Source of the DNA: Hygrophila difformis | Taxonomy: Eukaryota > Streptophyta > Magnoliopsida > Lamiales > Acanthaceae | NCBI GenBank assembly: GCA_030278955.1 | Contig: JAOANR010000014.1 | Span: 21,144,068-21,208,067, forward strand | DNA: 64,000 nucleotides | Direction of reading: 5' to 3' | Part shown: one piece after another, positions 20,651 through 33,600 of the stretch | Layout: every line of letters starts with the position of its first letter | How positions within the stretch are numbered: the stretch's first letter is position 1 | Translations under genes and position numbers: made by a program | The notes under the pieces: model-generated | Told to the model about the DNA's origin: nothing | Database searches by the model: none | The model's input: only the letters and a program-made list of their open reading frames with translations

Positions 20651-21911
20651 AGCTATAGGGTAAACATACTGACGTATAGCTAACAATTTAGATGTTGCAA
20701 CTTTAACAGGAAGGGGGGAAAAAGGAATTCACCAGGCATCATCAGAATAATAATATGAAAACCTGCCACTGCTTTTACAAAAAGGGGGGAAAAAATGAGT
20801 TGGGAAATTGAAACAATAGACAAGTACAGTAAAAATGAAAATTTTTCCATAATAATAGTAAAGAAGCCATACAATTTCCATCCAATTTGGGATGACCACA
20901 ATATGGACAATTTTGTCACTCCATAATCATTTACTATATATGCTCCTTTTTACTTTCTTCTATTAATATGTGTGGACAATTTTGACTACCTAGGGATACT
21001 GGCCCAAAACCACCCCCTACTCTTTTGGGCCACAATATGCCAGAATTCCTTCTATTACTGAATTGAAATTCTCCCTGGGCTAATATTAATATGTGTGGCA
21101 AGATACTATTTGGTAATAAAAACAGTTAAAAACAATAAAGGCTCTGTTTGGTAAATTCATAAAGTTTAGAGTTTAGCGATTAGAGATTAGAGATTAGAGT
21201 CCGGAGTTTAAAGTTTAGAGATTAGAGATTAGGGTTTGAATTTTAGTTTTGCAAACTGAGTGTTTGGTAACATTTTTAGAGTTTGGAGTTTAAAAGGCAA
21301 AATTACATAAATAGGCTTTACTAGCCATTAATTAATATGCAATTGTTGTAACACCCCCATTTTCCCTAAGGATGCAGCGGAAGAAAAGAGCGGGAACAAT
21401 GGGTGGGGTGCTACCGCCACGTATTCCGGACTGCCAGAAATACGCTAAGGCTAGCAGAAATAATTGCATAAAATCAGAATTTGAATGTATATGCTAACCA
21501 CGTTCCGGACAAGCTAGCATATAATTCACAAAGAAGCTTATATAATGTGAAAGGTATAAAATAAGCTTAATAAAAATATTTGGTATAGCGTAACCAAACG
21601 GAGAACTGCATTCCTCAAAGCGCGCAATAACAATAATGGAGTAAATCCATGGAATTTTTATTTCGCAAAAAGGGGTTGTCTGTTTCATACTCAAAAATAC
21701 TGTTAAACGCATAATGCATTGTTTAAGACAGTAGGGCACCCTATTTTCATAGATGGGATAAAACCCAAATATTTTGTTTATGCTCGATAAAAATCACTAT
21801 CTATGCCAAGTAATAACTTTTTATCCCAATAAGGGGGTTTTAAAATATACATTTTCATAAATAATACCCCAAATCGTGCCCGTGCAGATGATGCCTTGCA
21901 GATCTCAAAAC

Positions 21912-21966
21912 CTGAAAGGAAATGGTGACAAGTGTAGAGTCAGCGAAAACAATCGCTGAGTAAGTA
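21912..21966 (-). promoter_or_regulatory. conserved LTR hairpin plus 3' splice acceptor (LARD-like LTR)
   Basis: On the minus strand ACTTACTCAG opens a perfect 7-bp hairpin TCAGCGA/TCGCTGA (21959-21953 and 21946-21940, 6-base loop). A pyrimidine tract then leads to the acceptor CTTTCAG, ending at 21912, 28 bases after the hairpin. The truncated LTR repeats it near 28225-28275. Confidence 0.6.
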
Positions 21967-22257
21967 GACGTTTACTCCCGGAGGAGGTAGGGTTGCAGAA
22001 ATAATTTAAAGACAACAGTTATGGTAATGGTATGCTGAAACGAGAGTTAATTTAAGCACTGACAAAATCCATATAAATCTAATCCCGGGAAGAGATAATA
22101 TGACACTATGCGTTACCAAGAAATAAATTTCTCAGCCAACATGATGTGCAGGTTCCCATTGTAGGGCCCAAATCTCACATACATTCAAGGGTTGTGGTGG
22201 AGGTAAGAAATTTCCTCAGACCACATTGAATCGAGAAATGGCATCGGGCTGATTTCC

Positions 22258-22347
22258 ATCAGTCCCCGTAAATCGTGTATTACAGGCAAACGGCGGAGGA
22301 TTAACATCTGTCCCCGTAAGTCGTGTAACGCAAGCAAACGGCGGAGG
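22258..22347 (-). repeat. two 42-bp direct repeats in the putative LTR intron
   Basis: Units at 22258-22299 and 22306-22347 share TCCCCGTAA(A/G)TCGTGTA and GCAAACGGCGGAGG. They sit between the putative donor (22734) and acceptor (21912), about 900-1000 bases from the LTR 3' end. That is the same zone as the hairpin arrays of the other two LTR families. No clear hairpin is seen here. Confidence 0.6.
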
Positions 22348-24844
22348 TGGCAGCAGCGACCCAAAACTTGGACCCAACCCCGTAGCAATGCGCGCTCAAA
22401 AAATCCATAGGACATTGAGAATAATTGCAAGTATTGTAAAGCACAGTAAAATGGCATACCAATAATCCAAAAGCAGTAGGGAGCTATAAGCATAAATTTA
22501 AAATAAGGAAGCGGTAGTAAAAATTATGCTTAAGCTAAAATAAATTTGGCTTTACTCCAAAGAGTAAAAATCTACTTACTGTCACCGTGGTTGGAATGGT
22601 TATGACACACGCACAGGCTACGAGCAGATATCCCTTTACAGCTATTTGACTAGCAAAAATTTTAATATTAACTTAGCATGCTATAATAATATTTAAACAG
22701 AAATAACTAAAATTTCCAACTTAATAACTCTTACCGAACACTCTCTCGTAGCAATCTGCACTAATTCTTACTAAAATTCCTTCGGAGCAAGCAGCAAAAA
22801 TCCCACGCGAAATCTCGACTACTATAATCTCTCTAAAAAGCTATTTAAAACCTAGCAGCAATAAACTAAACTAGACAATGGAATCAGCAAAAAAGAATAA
22901 GGAATTTGGAGCCAGAATGCGTGAGAAAAGAAGGAAAAATGGTGTGAGAAGGAAAAAGGGTGGAGGGGGTTTATATAGACCAGATAGGCTGGAAAAATAA
23001 AACAAGTGCATCCCCTTTCTTTTTTTTTTCTTTGTCCGACTCCAGCTGTCCCAATTTCCCCATTTTGCCTCTGTCCCGCAATTAATCTTTCTGTAGCCCC
23101 TAGCCAACGTACTATGCCCCCTCTTCTTTTGGAAACCATTTGTCCCTTTCTCAAGCCAAGCAGAGCTTGGTCTGCTATTCCCCTTTTCTGTCTCCCCTCT
23201 CTTTTTTTCTTTTGTTCCCTTCTCTCCCACTCTCTATGGCAGCTCCGGTAGGTGGTGCCGGGAGGCGACGACGGACGGCGAGCGGTGGATCGGCGACAGC
23301 GGCGGTGGCCTCGCGGCCTCATTCCTCTCTCCTTCTTCTCTCTCTTCGCCCTTCTCTTTTCTTCTACTTATTTTTCTCTTTTGTGGTTTGGTTTTCTTGA
23401 TGTCTGAAAAAGGGGCGGTTATGGGCGGAGAAATGGAGGGAGGGTTCGTGGTGGTGGAAAGGGCTGCGGGTGGAGGCTGAGGTGGCGTTGTAGGCGGCGG
23501 ATCTGTGGAGGGAGACGGAGGATGGTCCGGATGGAAATGGAGAACGGAGGTGGTTCGAAGGGGATGAGGCGGTGGCAATGGGCGAGTTCGGTTGCAGGCT
23601 AGCGGCGGTAGAGATGGGTGGCGGCTTTTCTTCTTCCCTCCTTCTCTTTTTCCATTTTTCTTCTTTTCGTTTTGATATTTGGTTTGTTGGTTTTGAGAAG
23701 GAATGGTGGTTGTTGGCCGTGAATGGCGGCAGATCGGAGGATGGTGCGGCAGCGATGGTGTTGGCTATTTGGGGGAGAGAGACGAGGAAGATGGTGGTGG
23801 CCGGATTCGTGGTGGCGGAAATGGTGAAGATCCCATTTTTTTAGGCTTTAGTGGTGACTGCCGGAGGTAGCGGGTTGCCGCGGCGCGGTGGCGGCGGGAG
23901 GGTGGCAGCGGCGCCGCACTAGGGTTAGGGTTTTGGGGTTCCTGGGCCAAACGTTTGGGCTAGGGTTTGGGCTCAGGGTCATTGGGTTTGTATTGGGCCG
24001 GAGTATTGTGTTCTGAAATTGTCAATTGGACTCTACAAGAAACTAATCAAGTGGCCCAAGCTTAATTGTTAATCTATTAGACCTAATATATCTAGCTTAT
24101 GGACCTAATTAAGTCTTAAATGTTCTTATTCTTATAATCCATCATAAAATTAATCCAAGCTCCAAAGATCTTATACTTGTTTTTTAATTAATGAATCCAA
24201 TGGACTTATATAATTTAACATTTGGCACCATTAGTAAAAATATTCTAAGTCTTCAAATCCTTCAAATTAGGATAATTCACTAATTTAAATAATCGGGCCA
24301 CACATGAATTCGCAATTCATTCGGATAAACATTTTAATCAAACATATTGTTTAAATTTTATAACTTAATTCATATCAAATAAGATTTATTTCAATACTTA
24401 TAAATTAATGGATCTAAGCTTAAATCAAAACCTTTCGATAATAGTCCTTTACTCGTTGAGGCTCGTCTTGCTAATCATTATCTTGGAAAATAATAATAAT
24501 ATTTTTATCCTTGAAATCGAGTTCCATTAGCGGTCAAGGATTTTTGATTTAAAGATGACTAAATAACTACACTAAATTTTGACTAAATAGGCGTAACTAA
24601 TTAATATTGATTTAAATAATTCGTAATACAATATAATTTAATACTTTTATGTTAATTTAATGATTTTTCCCTTAAAAGTTTTAATTTCTCAAAGTTCGTT
24701 AATAACTAGGATCGACTTAAATAAATTCACACTTCGAAAAGTATTATTTCTTTTCATCTTAAAAAAAATTAAATTTATGAGAAATTTTGAATATCAATTT
24801 ATTAAAATTTAAATTTCTATTTAATAATTTTATGGGGTGTTATA

Positions 24845-24861
24845 GTCTACCCTCCTTAGAA
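24845..24861 (-). promoter_or_regulatory. polypurine tract of the LARD-like element
   Basis: On the minus strand CTAAGGAGGGTAGAC directly precedes the LTR start TATAACACCCC. Confidence 0.8.
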
Positions 24862-27636
24862 TAAGGCTTCGTCCTCGGAGCCTTACGACAAAACTTAAGA
24901 GTAAATCATAATTGGAGGTATATCCTAATATTACATTTTATAAAAAAACTTTTATCGTGTTACTTATATTAATTACAATTTCCTTCAATCGGCCACAGAT
25001 ATTTATTCTTGATATCCGCTTGATCTCCTTAGGTCATATTTCTACATTGCAAGAATCATCGAATTTAATTACGTCGGGGTTTCTAAACAATCTTATATTT
25101 GGTCCTCAATTATCGAGGTCAAATATGGGTTGGTTCATCTTTCTCGTGACGCTTTCTTTACCGGAGTATGCTAACGGCTCCGTGCTTCATTCCCTTCGTA
25201 GGGAGATAACTATTTCATTTAATTACTTATCCATTCTCCATATCTTAATCAGCCTAGGTCAAAAAGATCCATCGATATGCTATCTTATATCCGTTTTGGG
25301 GTTCTCTAATTTCTCAATTTAAACTGATAGGTTTCCTCCGAGTATTCCATAATCCATGATAAATTTCAACTCTTCTTTTAAGTCGCATATTTCGTAGTCC
25401 TTTCATCCTTTAAGTGCGAACACGAAATTGCCAGTCCGAGATCGGAGATTAGGCAATCATCCTTAAAAATTTTAGGTCATAGTTTGTGATCCAAAATCTT
25501 AGATCCAAGAAGGTTAAGATGAGAGTTGTGGTCGTTCTAACTTGTAGGCTCGGAAGGCCTCTTGGCCCTTTGGCATCCCACATTCCTTATTGGTAAACCG
25601 TTGCTTCTTGGAAAATTACTCGTTTGTCTTGAAATACTTGTCAGTCTTGTTTGGTACTTAATCCATCACTCATTTATTATACTTGGAGTGTTCTCGAATC
25701 CAAAAATACTATGATAAATTCTTCAGGTTTGGTCTAACATAGATAAATTTAATCCTCAGGATATCCCGCTCAACTTATTGTTACGTATGCCCTTTAGTCA
25801 GTTACATACGAGCATTTTCCAATTATTCTCATGTTCCTAGAAATTCCCCATGTCACTTCTCAAGTTACCCGTCCAAAGGTATGTCCTCTTATATTAGATG
25901 TCCTTGTAGGTGTCATATGCTTCTCATAGATCATGGTCCATTAGCTTTATGGATATGACTTGATGCATCCTTAAATCCATAGTGTTATGATAAGTTTGTC
26001 GGGTCCGATCTAGTATAGACAAAATTTTAATCCTTAGGATATCCAACTCGGCTCATCCTTACCTGAAGTATTCCCGTCTAAGGTTAAACATTCATTGTCT
26101 TTTGTTGTACGCCTAGAAATTTCCAATTATTTACAAGTTCCCATCACTTGGAACTTCTTAACGTGGATTAAATATACCTTAGGGTTGTCCGACTAGGTGT
26201 ATATGCAACCTACATGGGTCCTTTACACGTCATATTAAAAGTAGGTTAGGTTTAAATGCTTAGCCTTGGATATTCATAGTAAGTACCCACCTTACTATGT
26301 CCTCTTCATAGTAATTCCATGACAGGAGTTTACGTTTTTTATGTTTCCTTGCTCAGTGGGTTTTCGCCTAGATGAATAGTAATGTCATTATCCAACTAAG
26401 GATTATCTCCCATAACTTCGTAAATATGCACTTTAGAATTTCCGAGGTGGGAAAATTCATCTCTTTGATTATAACCTTCGTCCTTGATAATCCATAGGTT
26501 TATTTAAAAATATTACATCATCGTAATATAGGTTATTGTATCCTTTTAAAGGAACATTTTATTTGAACAACATACTCGGGTATCCTATTGAGTCAGATAC
26601 GAAGTAATTCCAACTACTCAATTAAGCCTTAAGTAGCAGATTATTTGTCAGATGTTGGATTCCAAGTCCTTAAAGCTAGAGGAATAGGATGAATGTTTTA
26701 TGTTATCCTCTAAGCGCTAATTGAGGCCAATTGCTTTCCTCAATAATATTCTTGTAGATATGTAACTTTCTTTGCCAATTTGGCATATGAAATTAAGGGA
26801 AGTTCGTAAACGTTTTATAAAATTCGTTGTGAGTTTAAAAGCTTTTGGTGCTCTTTCGTAGCACTCGCGTCTTATCTTTAAGACCATATAGTATTTAGGA
26901 AATTCTTATTCCTAGTCATCCGCATGATCATCGTGTGCTCTTATAAGTCTAAGGCATAACCTTATGTTGACTAAGGCAAGAACCAAAATCGCACTAAGGC
27001 ATAAAACAATTTGCGATACTACGATTTCTTATATAGATCGAGGAAGGTCATAGACCATTTCAATACGATGTTACCACTTCGTAGGTACAACTTTGGGGTA
27101 AACGTTCCCATACCTTACCAGTGGTAAAAATAAAAGTAATCGCAAACATCGTCACCTATTGTAGGCGTCATCTTACGTAATAAGGCAACTGAACTGAGAA
27201 GCCAAGGAACTAGTGCAATACTAGTAGGTTATCCAAGACACGTCTAGGGGTAGATACTAAGGGATGCTTAGCACAACAGCAATAAAAGTATCGGAGAGAG
27301 ACTCTAGCTCGGAGTCCGATACCTTGGGAAATCATTGTCAAGAATATACTTGTAATAAATCAAAATTCTGCTCGTGCCTATATGCATATGTGTGTGTGTT
27401 CCCATCCCCAAAATAGCGTAAAGAAAAATACTTGGCATAGTCTTTTCAAAATATTTTCGTGTAAAAATTTCAATAATTTGAATGCACTACTTCTTGGGCA
27501 AAAATGCTTCAAAAATAATTCATTCGTGCACAAATTTAAAATTTAGATGCACTACTAGCAAAACCATATTGCTTTCAAAAATATTTCCTTGTGCAAAAAT
27601 TTTAATAATTTAGATGCACATATCCATAGAGCAAAA
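24862..27636 (-). other. non-coding internal region of the LARD-like element
   Basis: About 2.8 kb between PPT and PBS with frequent stops on the minus strand and no Gag, RT or integrase motif. A plus-strand ORF of 136 codons (24912-25322) is antisense to the element, low in complexity and not accepted as a gene. Strong AT bias and scattered near-repeats such as TTCCTTTAGGT-like pieces fit a decayed pol region with C-to-T changes, but no domain can be traced. Confidence 0.6.
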
Positions 27637-27650
27637 CCGCTCTAATACCA
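27637..27650 (-). promoter_or_regulatory. primer binding site of the LARD-like element
   Basis: On the minus strand TGGTATTAGAGCGG follows the LTR end TGTTACA by 3 bases. It differs from the iMet PBS by one C-to-T change and at the last bases. Confidence 0.8.
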
Positions 27651-27653
27651 AAC

Positions 27654-28434
27654 TGTAACACCCCCATTTTCCCTAAGGATGCAGCGGAAGAAAAGAGCGG
27701 GAACAATGAGTGGGGTGCTACCGCCACGTATTCCGGACTGCCCGAAATACGCTAAGGCTAGCAGAAATAATTGCATAAAATCATAATTTGAATGTATATG
27801 CTAACCACGTTCCGGAAAAGCTAGCATATAATTCACAATGAAGCTTATATACTGTGAAAGGTATAAAATAAGCTTAATAAAAATATTTGGTATAGCGTAA
27901 CCAAACGGAGGACTGCATTCCTCAAAGCGCGCAATAACAATAATGGAGTAAATCCATGGAATTTTTATTTCATAAAAAGGGGTTGTCTGTTTCATATTCA
28001 AAAATACTGTTAAACGCATAATGCATTGTTTAAGACAGTAGGGCACCCTATTTTCATAGATGGATAAAACCCAAATATTTTGTTTATGCTCGATAAAATC
28101 ACTATCTATGCCAAGTAATAACTTTTTATCCCAAAAAGGGGGTTTTAAAATATACATTTTCATAAATAATACCCCAAATCGTGCCAGTGCAGATGATGCC
28201 TTGCAGATCTCAAAACCTGAAAGGAAATGGTGACAAGTGTAGAGTCAGCGAAAACAATCGCTGAGTAAGTAGACGTTTACTCCCGGAGGAGGTAGGGTTG
28301 CAAAAATAATTTAAAGACAACAGTTATGGTAATGGTATGCTGAAACGAGAGTTAATTTAAGCACAGACAAAATCCATATAAATCTAATCCCGGGAAGAGA
28401 TAATCTGACACTATGCGTTACCAAGAAATAAATT
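27654..28434 (-). repeat. truncated 5' LTR of the LARD-like element (781 bp)
   Basis: It matches 21347-22130 and then breaks off at AGAAATAAATT, where separase-like sequence begins. Confidence 0.9.
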
Positions 28435-29059
28435 GTGAGTTAACTAAAATCATCCAAGAAAGCCTTCAATGCTGGTTAGTTGCAGAAAATTTGATTGCAA
28501 TACTATCGGTTCCTGCATCTTTATTGAAGGAGTGGGTAAGGTAAAGCATTTTAATTACTGCATCATTTATCACTACTCCGGTGCCAGCTCAACCTAAGAG
28601 TACTCTCGTTGTCAGGTGCAATATTTCCATTCGAAGGATGCAAAAGAAGAGCATGGTAGACTGATGAATTCATTGATACCAACCCCAAAAGAAATGTCTA
28701 TAAGGGCCAAAAGGAAAATTATTGGAAGAGGTTTCTCTCCCTTGCTCCTTCTCTAAAACAACTGCATGCTTTCTTATTATTTGATGTATTCGGTGTTTCT
28801 TCATTTGTTGAAATCTAATGCCCGGGCTTTATCAGGAGCTTCTTGCCTACGTTGATACGAGCCATTTGAACCCAAACTTCTCACTGAGAATGTGGATGAA
28901 AATCATTGACATCCTTTTACAAGAGTGTAGTGTTATGAAAGACAGTGGTTTTGACAAATCTAGGTTTCTCGTTGAAAAGGCAGAAGTATTAAGAGCTCTT
29001 GGATTATCATAATTGGATGATTGCTTTAAATCTCTATCCGATGCTATAATCAAAGTGGT

Positions 29060-32000
29060 GAGTTATGCAATGATCTTTGATCATTTGCCACATATTTTTG
29101 TTTTCTTGTGGTCATTGGACATACTCATCTCAAGAAACAAAACATAAGTCAATTTACAGGAAAGAAAAGAGATGAAGTTCTAAGGTGCACATTATCCGTG
29201 CTTACATTTTATGTGCATTACGTACACATGAGGGAAGACCAATAAAATCTGACTCGTCACTTTTTGTGTTTATCCGAACTGTATACCCATAAAATCAATA
29301 TTCATTTTCGTTTATTTTATTTCCAGGAAAATAATAACGAATGGGAACTCGAAAGGTGTCCCATGCCCATTAAATGTGTCAGAGTCTACTGTCCCCAATT
29401 TCCGACTTTTCAGGCTTATACATGTGTTTCTTTTATCCAGAACACACAAACACAAATACCCAATGTTGAATGATACAAGGCGGATTGAGAGTTAGGGTTT
29501 GCGCAACTCCTCTCCTTCTTTTCTTTTCCCTTCTTCTGGAGCTGCGCAAGATGATGGCTGAGAGAGAGACGACAGCAACGGTGGTGTTTTGAGCTGCTAC
29601 GGAGATGGAGGGACCACTAGTGATGGTGTTGGACAGAGAGATGCCTGAAACGGATAGCAGCCATTGTTGGAGATGCGTATGGTGGCTTAAACAGGAGGCG
29701 CGACAAGCTTCGACCCGGAGGGGGAAGCAGCAGCAGCCCGAGAGAGATGGTCGCTGGCCTATTGGTTGAGATGAAGATGACGGTAGCCGGAGGTGGACGA
29801 GGACGATAGCAGGCCGGCAGACGGCTGAGGACGACGCAGGAGAGAGGTCAGCGGACAACGAAGAAGGTGAACGGTGTAGCAGCCGGAGGAAACTTCTATT
29901 CAGTTGATATGTGAAAATGAAGGGCATCAGAGATGGTGCTGTGCACGGTGGTAGAAGCGAGCAGCCATGGCGAGGAAGTGGCTCGCCGGAGATGGAGACA
30001 GCGGTCGTGAGGAAGAGGGAGCGCCGCTAGTGGCCTCGGCTGTGACACGATGGCAAGGAGACCGGCGGATGCGCAGGGAGAACAACGCCGGAGCAGGGAG
30101 ACCAAGCAGCGGACGAGAGGGCTGTGGTGGTCGGCGATTTAAACCTTCAACAAAGGAAACAGCAGATCCGATGAAAGGTTGGAGGCGGGGCTGCGCTGTG
30201 AGAACAAAAGTAGTAGTAGTCATGGAGATTCGCAGCAGAAGAGGCTCCAGGAGGCCGGAGCAGTGGAGCAGCAGTGGACTTCCGGCAGCGGGAGGTGATG
30301 AAGGCAGTGCAAATCCCATAAAGATGGTCAACCGGTCCATTCTTCCCTTTTTCTTACATTTTTACAGCCTCTAATTTTTGTATTATTTGTTTATTTTATT
30401 TTATTTTGTTCTTTTGATTTATACTTGGTTTTGCTTTTATGTGGGTTAGGATGTAGATATGTATATGTGATTCTTTATTCTTTAAATCTGTGTACAAAAT
30501 AATTTTGGCTAATAGAGTAGTTGTAGATCTAAAAATGGAGTTATGAGTGTTAAAAATCACATGTTGTTGCTTAGATGGTGTAGATCTATTAATATTCATT
30601 GATTAAGTTTAGATGTTAGAAATATTCATTTAAGTAATTAGGTAGATGAAGATTGAGTATGTTAGTGTGATTATTTGAGCATTTGGTTACTATTTGTTTG
30701 AGGTTGGGATTTTGAACATTAGAAGTTATATTTGTTGAACTATTTGGGTGTTAGTTTGTTTTAGTGATTTTGGAATGATTGGAAGATGCATGAATGAATA
30801 TTTGTGGGATTGGTGTTTTGTGGTATTTTTGGACTCATGATATTGTTCGATTAGTATTTGTTAAAATGCTCAAGAGGTGTGTGCAAATTCTTTGATTCTT
30901 TGGTATTCTTTGGTCATGTGGAGTTATTGAATAGTAAAATGGAATAATTGCATGGTGTGATTTGAAATTTGGAATGAATAACTTGGTTTAATTAATTTTT
31001 GGTGTTGAGAGTGAAGAAAAAGTGATTTGATAAGTAAAAAAATGAGTGTTTAGTAAAAATTGTTGTTTAATAAAAATAAGAGTTTATAATAAAATGGTTA
31101 TAGTGGTTCTCTAAAATTCTTTTATTATTTTTACTATTTTTTTAGTACTATTTATATTTATATTTTTATTATATTAAATTATACAGACTATCTTTCTTAT
31201 TTATAAGTATAATAGGCTAATTATTATTATTATTATTATGCGTGGTGGGGCCTTAAATTTTAAGGCCCGTTTAAAAACGGGCCCAAACTGGTTTACCCAA
31301 ATGGGCTATAGGGCCACACGGGTTTTGACCCGGACTAGCCCGCGGGCTTTCCTAAAAGAAAATTCCCTAACCTAAAGCCCAAATGTTTAATAGCCCATTT
31401 AGTCTGGAACCCTCGTCCGCCTTCATCGATTCTCTTCCAGACTTCCACTCCAATCTCTACTCTCCTGTCTCCACTACCGCTGCACTCGGCGCCGCCTCAG
31501 CCATGCCCATCTCCACCATTCGTCCCTCCGCTCCGCTCACCTCCACCATTGTACTCCCTCCGGCCTCTATTCACCACCACCGCAAGCGCAGGTCCGGCGC
31601 TCTTCGCTTACCAGTCACCACCATAGCTCATAGCTGTACTCCCTCCGGCCTCTGTTCACCACCACCGTATGCCCGTCTCCACCGATCTGTGTAGCCCTTC
31701 GCTCACCAGTCATCCACCACCGCTCCGTGGTGCCCTCCGGCCTCCGCTCAGTCTCTCATAAGTTTCCTTTTGGTTTTTTAGTAATATGTAGCGTATTTAA
31801 ATTTGAAATTAGTATTTAGTTTTTAAATTAAGTTGTTTTCATCTGTATTCCAATGTGGTAGCTGAAAATTTATGTGAAGAATTGGTGTTTGTTTGCTGTT
31901 ATTGTTGGGATTTTGGTGACTCTATTGGCTTCCTTTTGATTGCTTAAGATGATGAAAGTGAAAATATAGAAAGTTCAACCTTTTTGGTTGATTATGAATA

Positions 32001-33600
32001 CAAATTATCAAGTATGTATTCATAATGTCCATTCTCTAATCTTTTCCAATCTAATGTGTGCACCTTATGGTTGATTATTAATACAAATTACTGACCTCTG
32101 TTACCTTTTTGGTTTGGCAGAATTATTGTGTGTTATATTTGACTAAAATGCAGCAAGTTTTTGTGGATCTTTTTTTTTTTTTTTTTTTTCCTGGAACTTG
32201 AATGACCTTTGTAGCAGTTTGCTTGATGTTTGATATGTTAAGACAAGTTAAGTATCAAAACTTAAATTTAATTTACCATGATGGGAAGTGCTTGTCATTT
32301 GGTAGTCTTACCGTGCGATGCGTGTTGTTATATGCTTTGGTTATCACATTTATTACAAGGAAGTTATTAAGATTTTTATTGGAGAAACTTATTGAGTCAC
32401 TCACACCATTGCATGTTAATCCCTTGTTATTAGTATTTCTACTTAAAAGATGTCTGCTTGCGACTTTGATATAGTTTTGAATTACTTGAAACCTATTCTT
32501 ATGTTTTAACAGTTGCTATGATTTATTAAGATGGATACAATTTTTCCCATACTTATCATTTTTTTTGCTTAAACATCATTTACTTTTTTGTTGATCTAGG
32601 CCTTAAAGAACTGCAATTAGAGGTTGAAAAAGTCATATGCCAGGACGGAGAATCTGCTAGTGGCCTACTGCATCCATGGACATGAAAATGAAAAGTAAAT
32701 TGACAAATAGGCTTACTCGGAAGGTTCTCAATACTCAAATCTCTGCAAGTTTATCAAAAACTTTTCCTAAGAATTGCATCTCACTCATGACAACAACTAT
32801 TGCAAAGGGCAGTACGGTAAGTTTTATATTTTCATCATTTATGGAGCTGGAAAAATTTATAATTGAAGAAGCCTAAATTATATGAATGTTGTATTGCAAG
32901 TTCAGATCTTAATATGAGTTAGAGTGACTATCATTATGAGTTTATAACATTTATCTAATCTTTTGGCAATTGTGTGAGCTTTTGCAAGTTCTTATCCAAC
33001 CATTCATAATACAAGTCTTTCTAGTAGTTTATAATTCCATATATTTTATTAATTTATTAGAATTGATGTTTACTCATATTTCTCAATTAAAAGATATATT
33101 TCAATTCCCAAATTTATTTTTTACCAAAAAAAATTATTTAAAATTATTTAATTAAAAAGCCCGCGGGCCGGCCCGCATAACCTGCTGCCCGCATGTGGGG
33201 AGGGTTGGGCCTTGGAAATTTGAGCCCGTCCCATTTAAGCCCGCCCCGTTAAAGCCCGCAAAAGTGTGGGCCCCCGCACGGGCCGGCCCGTTTCGCCCCG
33301 CGGGACCGTTTCGACAGCTCTACCGACAGGATTAGCTTCTTTTTTCTGATCATATACGAAAGTTATCATGTTAGTAATCCTTACTAGTTTTGTGTTGACA
33401 GAATCTGTCTTGAGGATGTTGATGTGAGCTCATCTTGAGCTCAGATCATCACCACACAGGTCAACAATACAATGACATGCTTTATTTATCGTATTAGCTG
33501 TTTGATTTGTTATCATTCAAAGTAAAGTTGCTTTCAATAGAGTCATGTAGATGAATTTCTAATATGTTTGTATATTGCAATTGATATGTTTATCTTGTTC
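29060..33600. mobile_element. foreign DNA inside the separase pseudogene, partly hAT-like
   Basis: No separase match. 29450-30375 is GC- and purine-rich with low-complexity ORFs on both strands that I do not accept as genes. 30376-31235 is T/TTTG-rich and featureless. 31236-31365 and 33155-33335 are rich in GGGCCC/GCCCG words. The latter ends CGACAGCTCTA, which resembles the terminal sequence of plant hAT transposons. Between them 31380-31690 reads as a short Ser/Pro-rich ORF and 32600-32820 as a possible broken exon. A poly-T run lies at 32170-32189. I did not find the matching left terminus, so limits and type are uncertain. Confidence 0.4.

Larger units (their letters stand above)
16938..21346. 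repeat. duplicated 4.4-kb segment, copy 1
   Basis: The sequence from CATGTATTTTTATTC to GCAATTGT is repeated in direct orientation at 45083-49425 at high identity (a few percent different by eye). Length differences come from an (AAT)n run (18721-18771, against 46873-46890), a piece near 18885-18930 and a short piece near 19245. Copy 1 is cut at its right end by the LARD-like element at 21347, while copy 2 runs on into unrelated sequence. Confidence 0.92.
21347..24844 (-). repeat. 3' LTR of the LARD-like element (about 3.5 kb)
   Basis: The plus-strand edges are TGTAACACCCCC (21347) and GGGTGTTATA (24844; the expected C of TTACA is changed to T). The 23200-23950 part is GC-rich and purine/pyrimidine-skewed and gives several overlapping ORFs on both strands. 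These are low-complexity Pro/Ser or Gly/Arg translations and I do not accept them as genes; the part probably holds promoter and leader. A 5' splice site is seen near 22734 (TTCG|GTAAGAG, minus) and an acceptor at 21912. Confidence 0.8.
21347..28434 (-). mobile_element. LARD-like non-autonomous LTR retrotransposon, 5' LTR truncated
   Basis: In minus orientation: a truncated 5' LTR (28434-27654), an iMet-type PBS (27650-27637), a 2.8-kb internal region without coding sequence, a PPT, and a 3.5-kb 3' LTR (24844-21347). The LTR end, PPT wording (CTAAGGAGGGTAGAC) and PBS are Tekay-like. The shared LTR parts differ at roughly 2% of positions by eye, so it is older than the TR-GAG element. The deletion that removed most of the 5' LTR also removed the flank, so no target duplication can be checked. 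Confidence 0.8.

Noticed and set aside
22852..23950. Several ORFs on both strands (up to 156 codons)
   Set aside because: Low-complexity Pro/Ser/Arg translations from a GC-rich LTR leader, with no domain and overlapping frames.
24912..25322. 136-codon plus-strand ORF in the LARD-like element
   Set aside because: Antisense to the element, hydrophobic low-complexity content, no start context or homology I can recognise.
29433..30374. Possible host gene in the separase insertion (ORFs of 164, 137 and 135 codons)
   Set aside because: Overlapping frames on both strands in GC-rich sequence, no domain; expected by chance in such composition.
31236..33335. Complete hAT transposon
   Set aside because: Only the right-hand terminus (CGACAGCTCTA) is suggestive; no matching left end, target duplication or transposase found.
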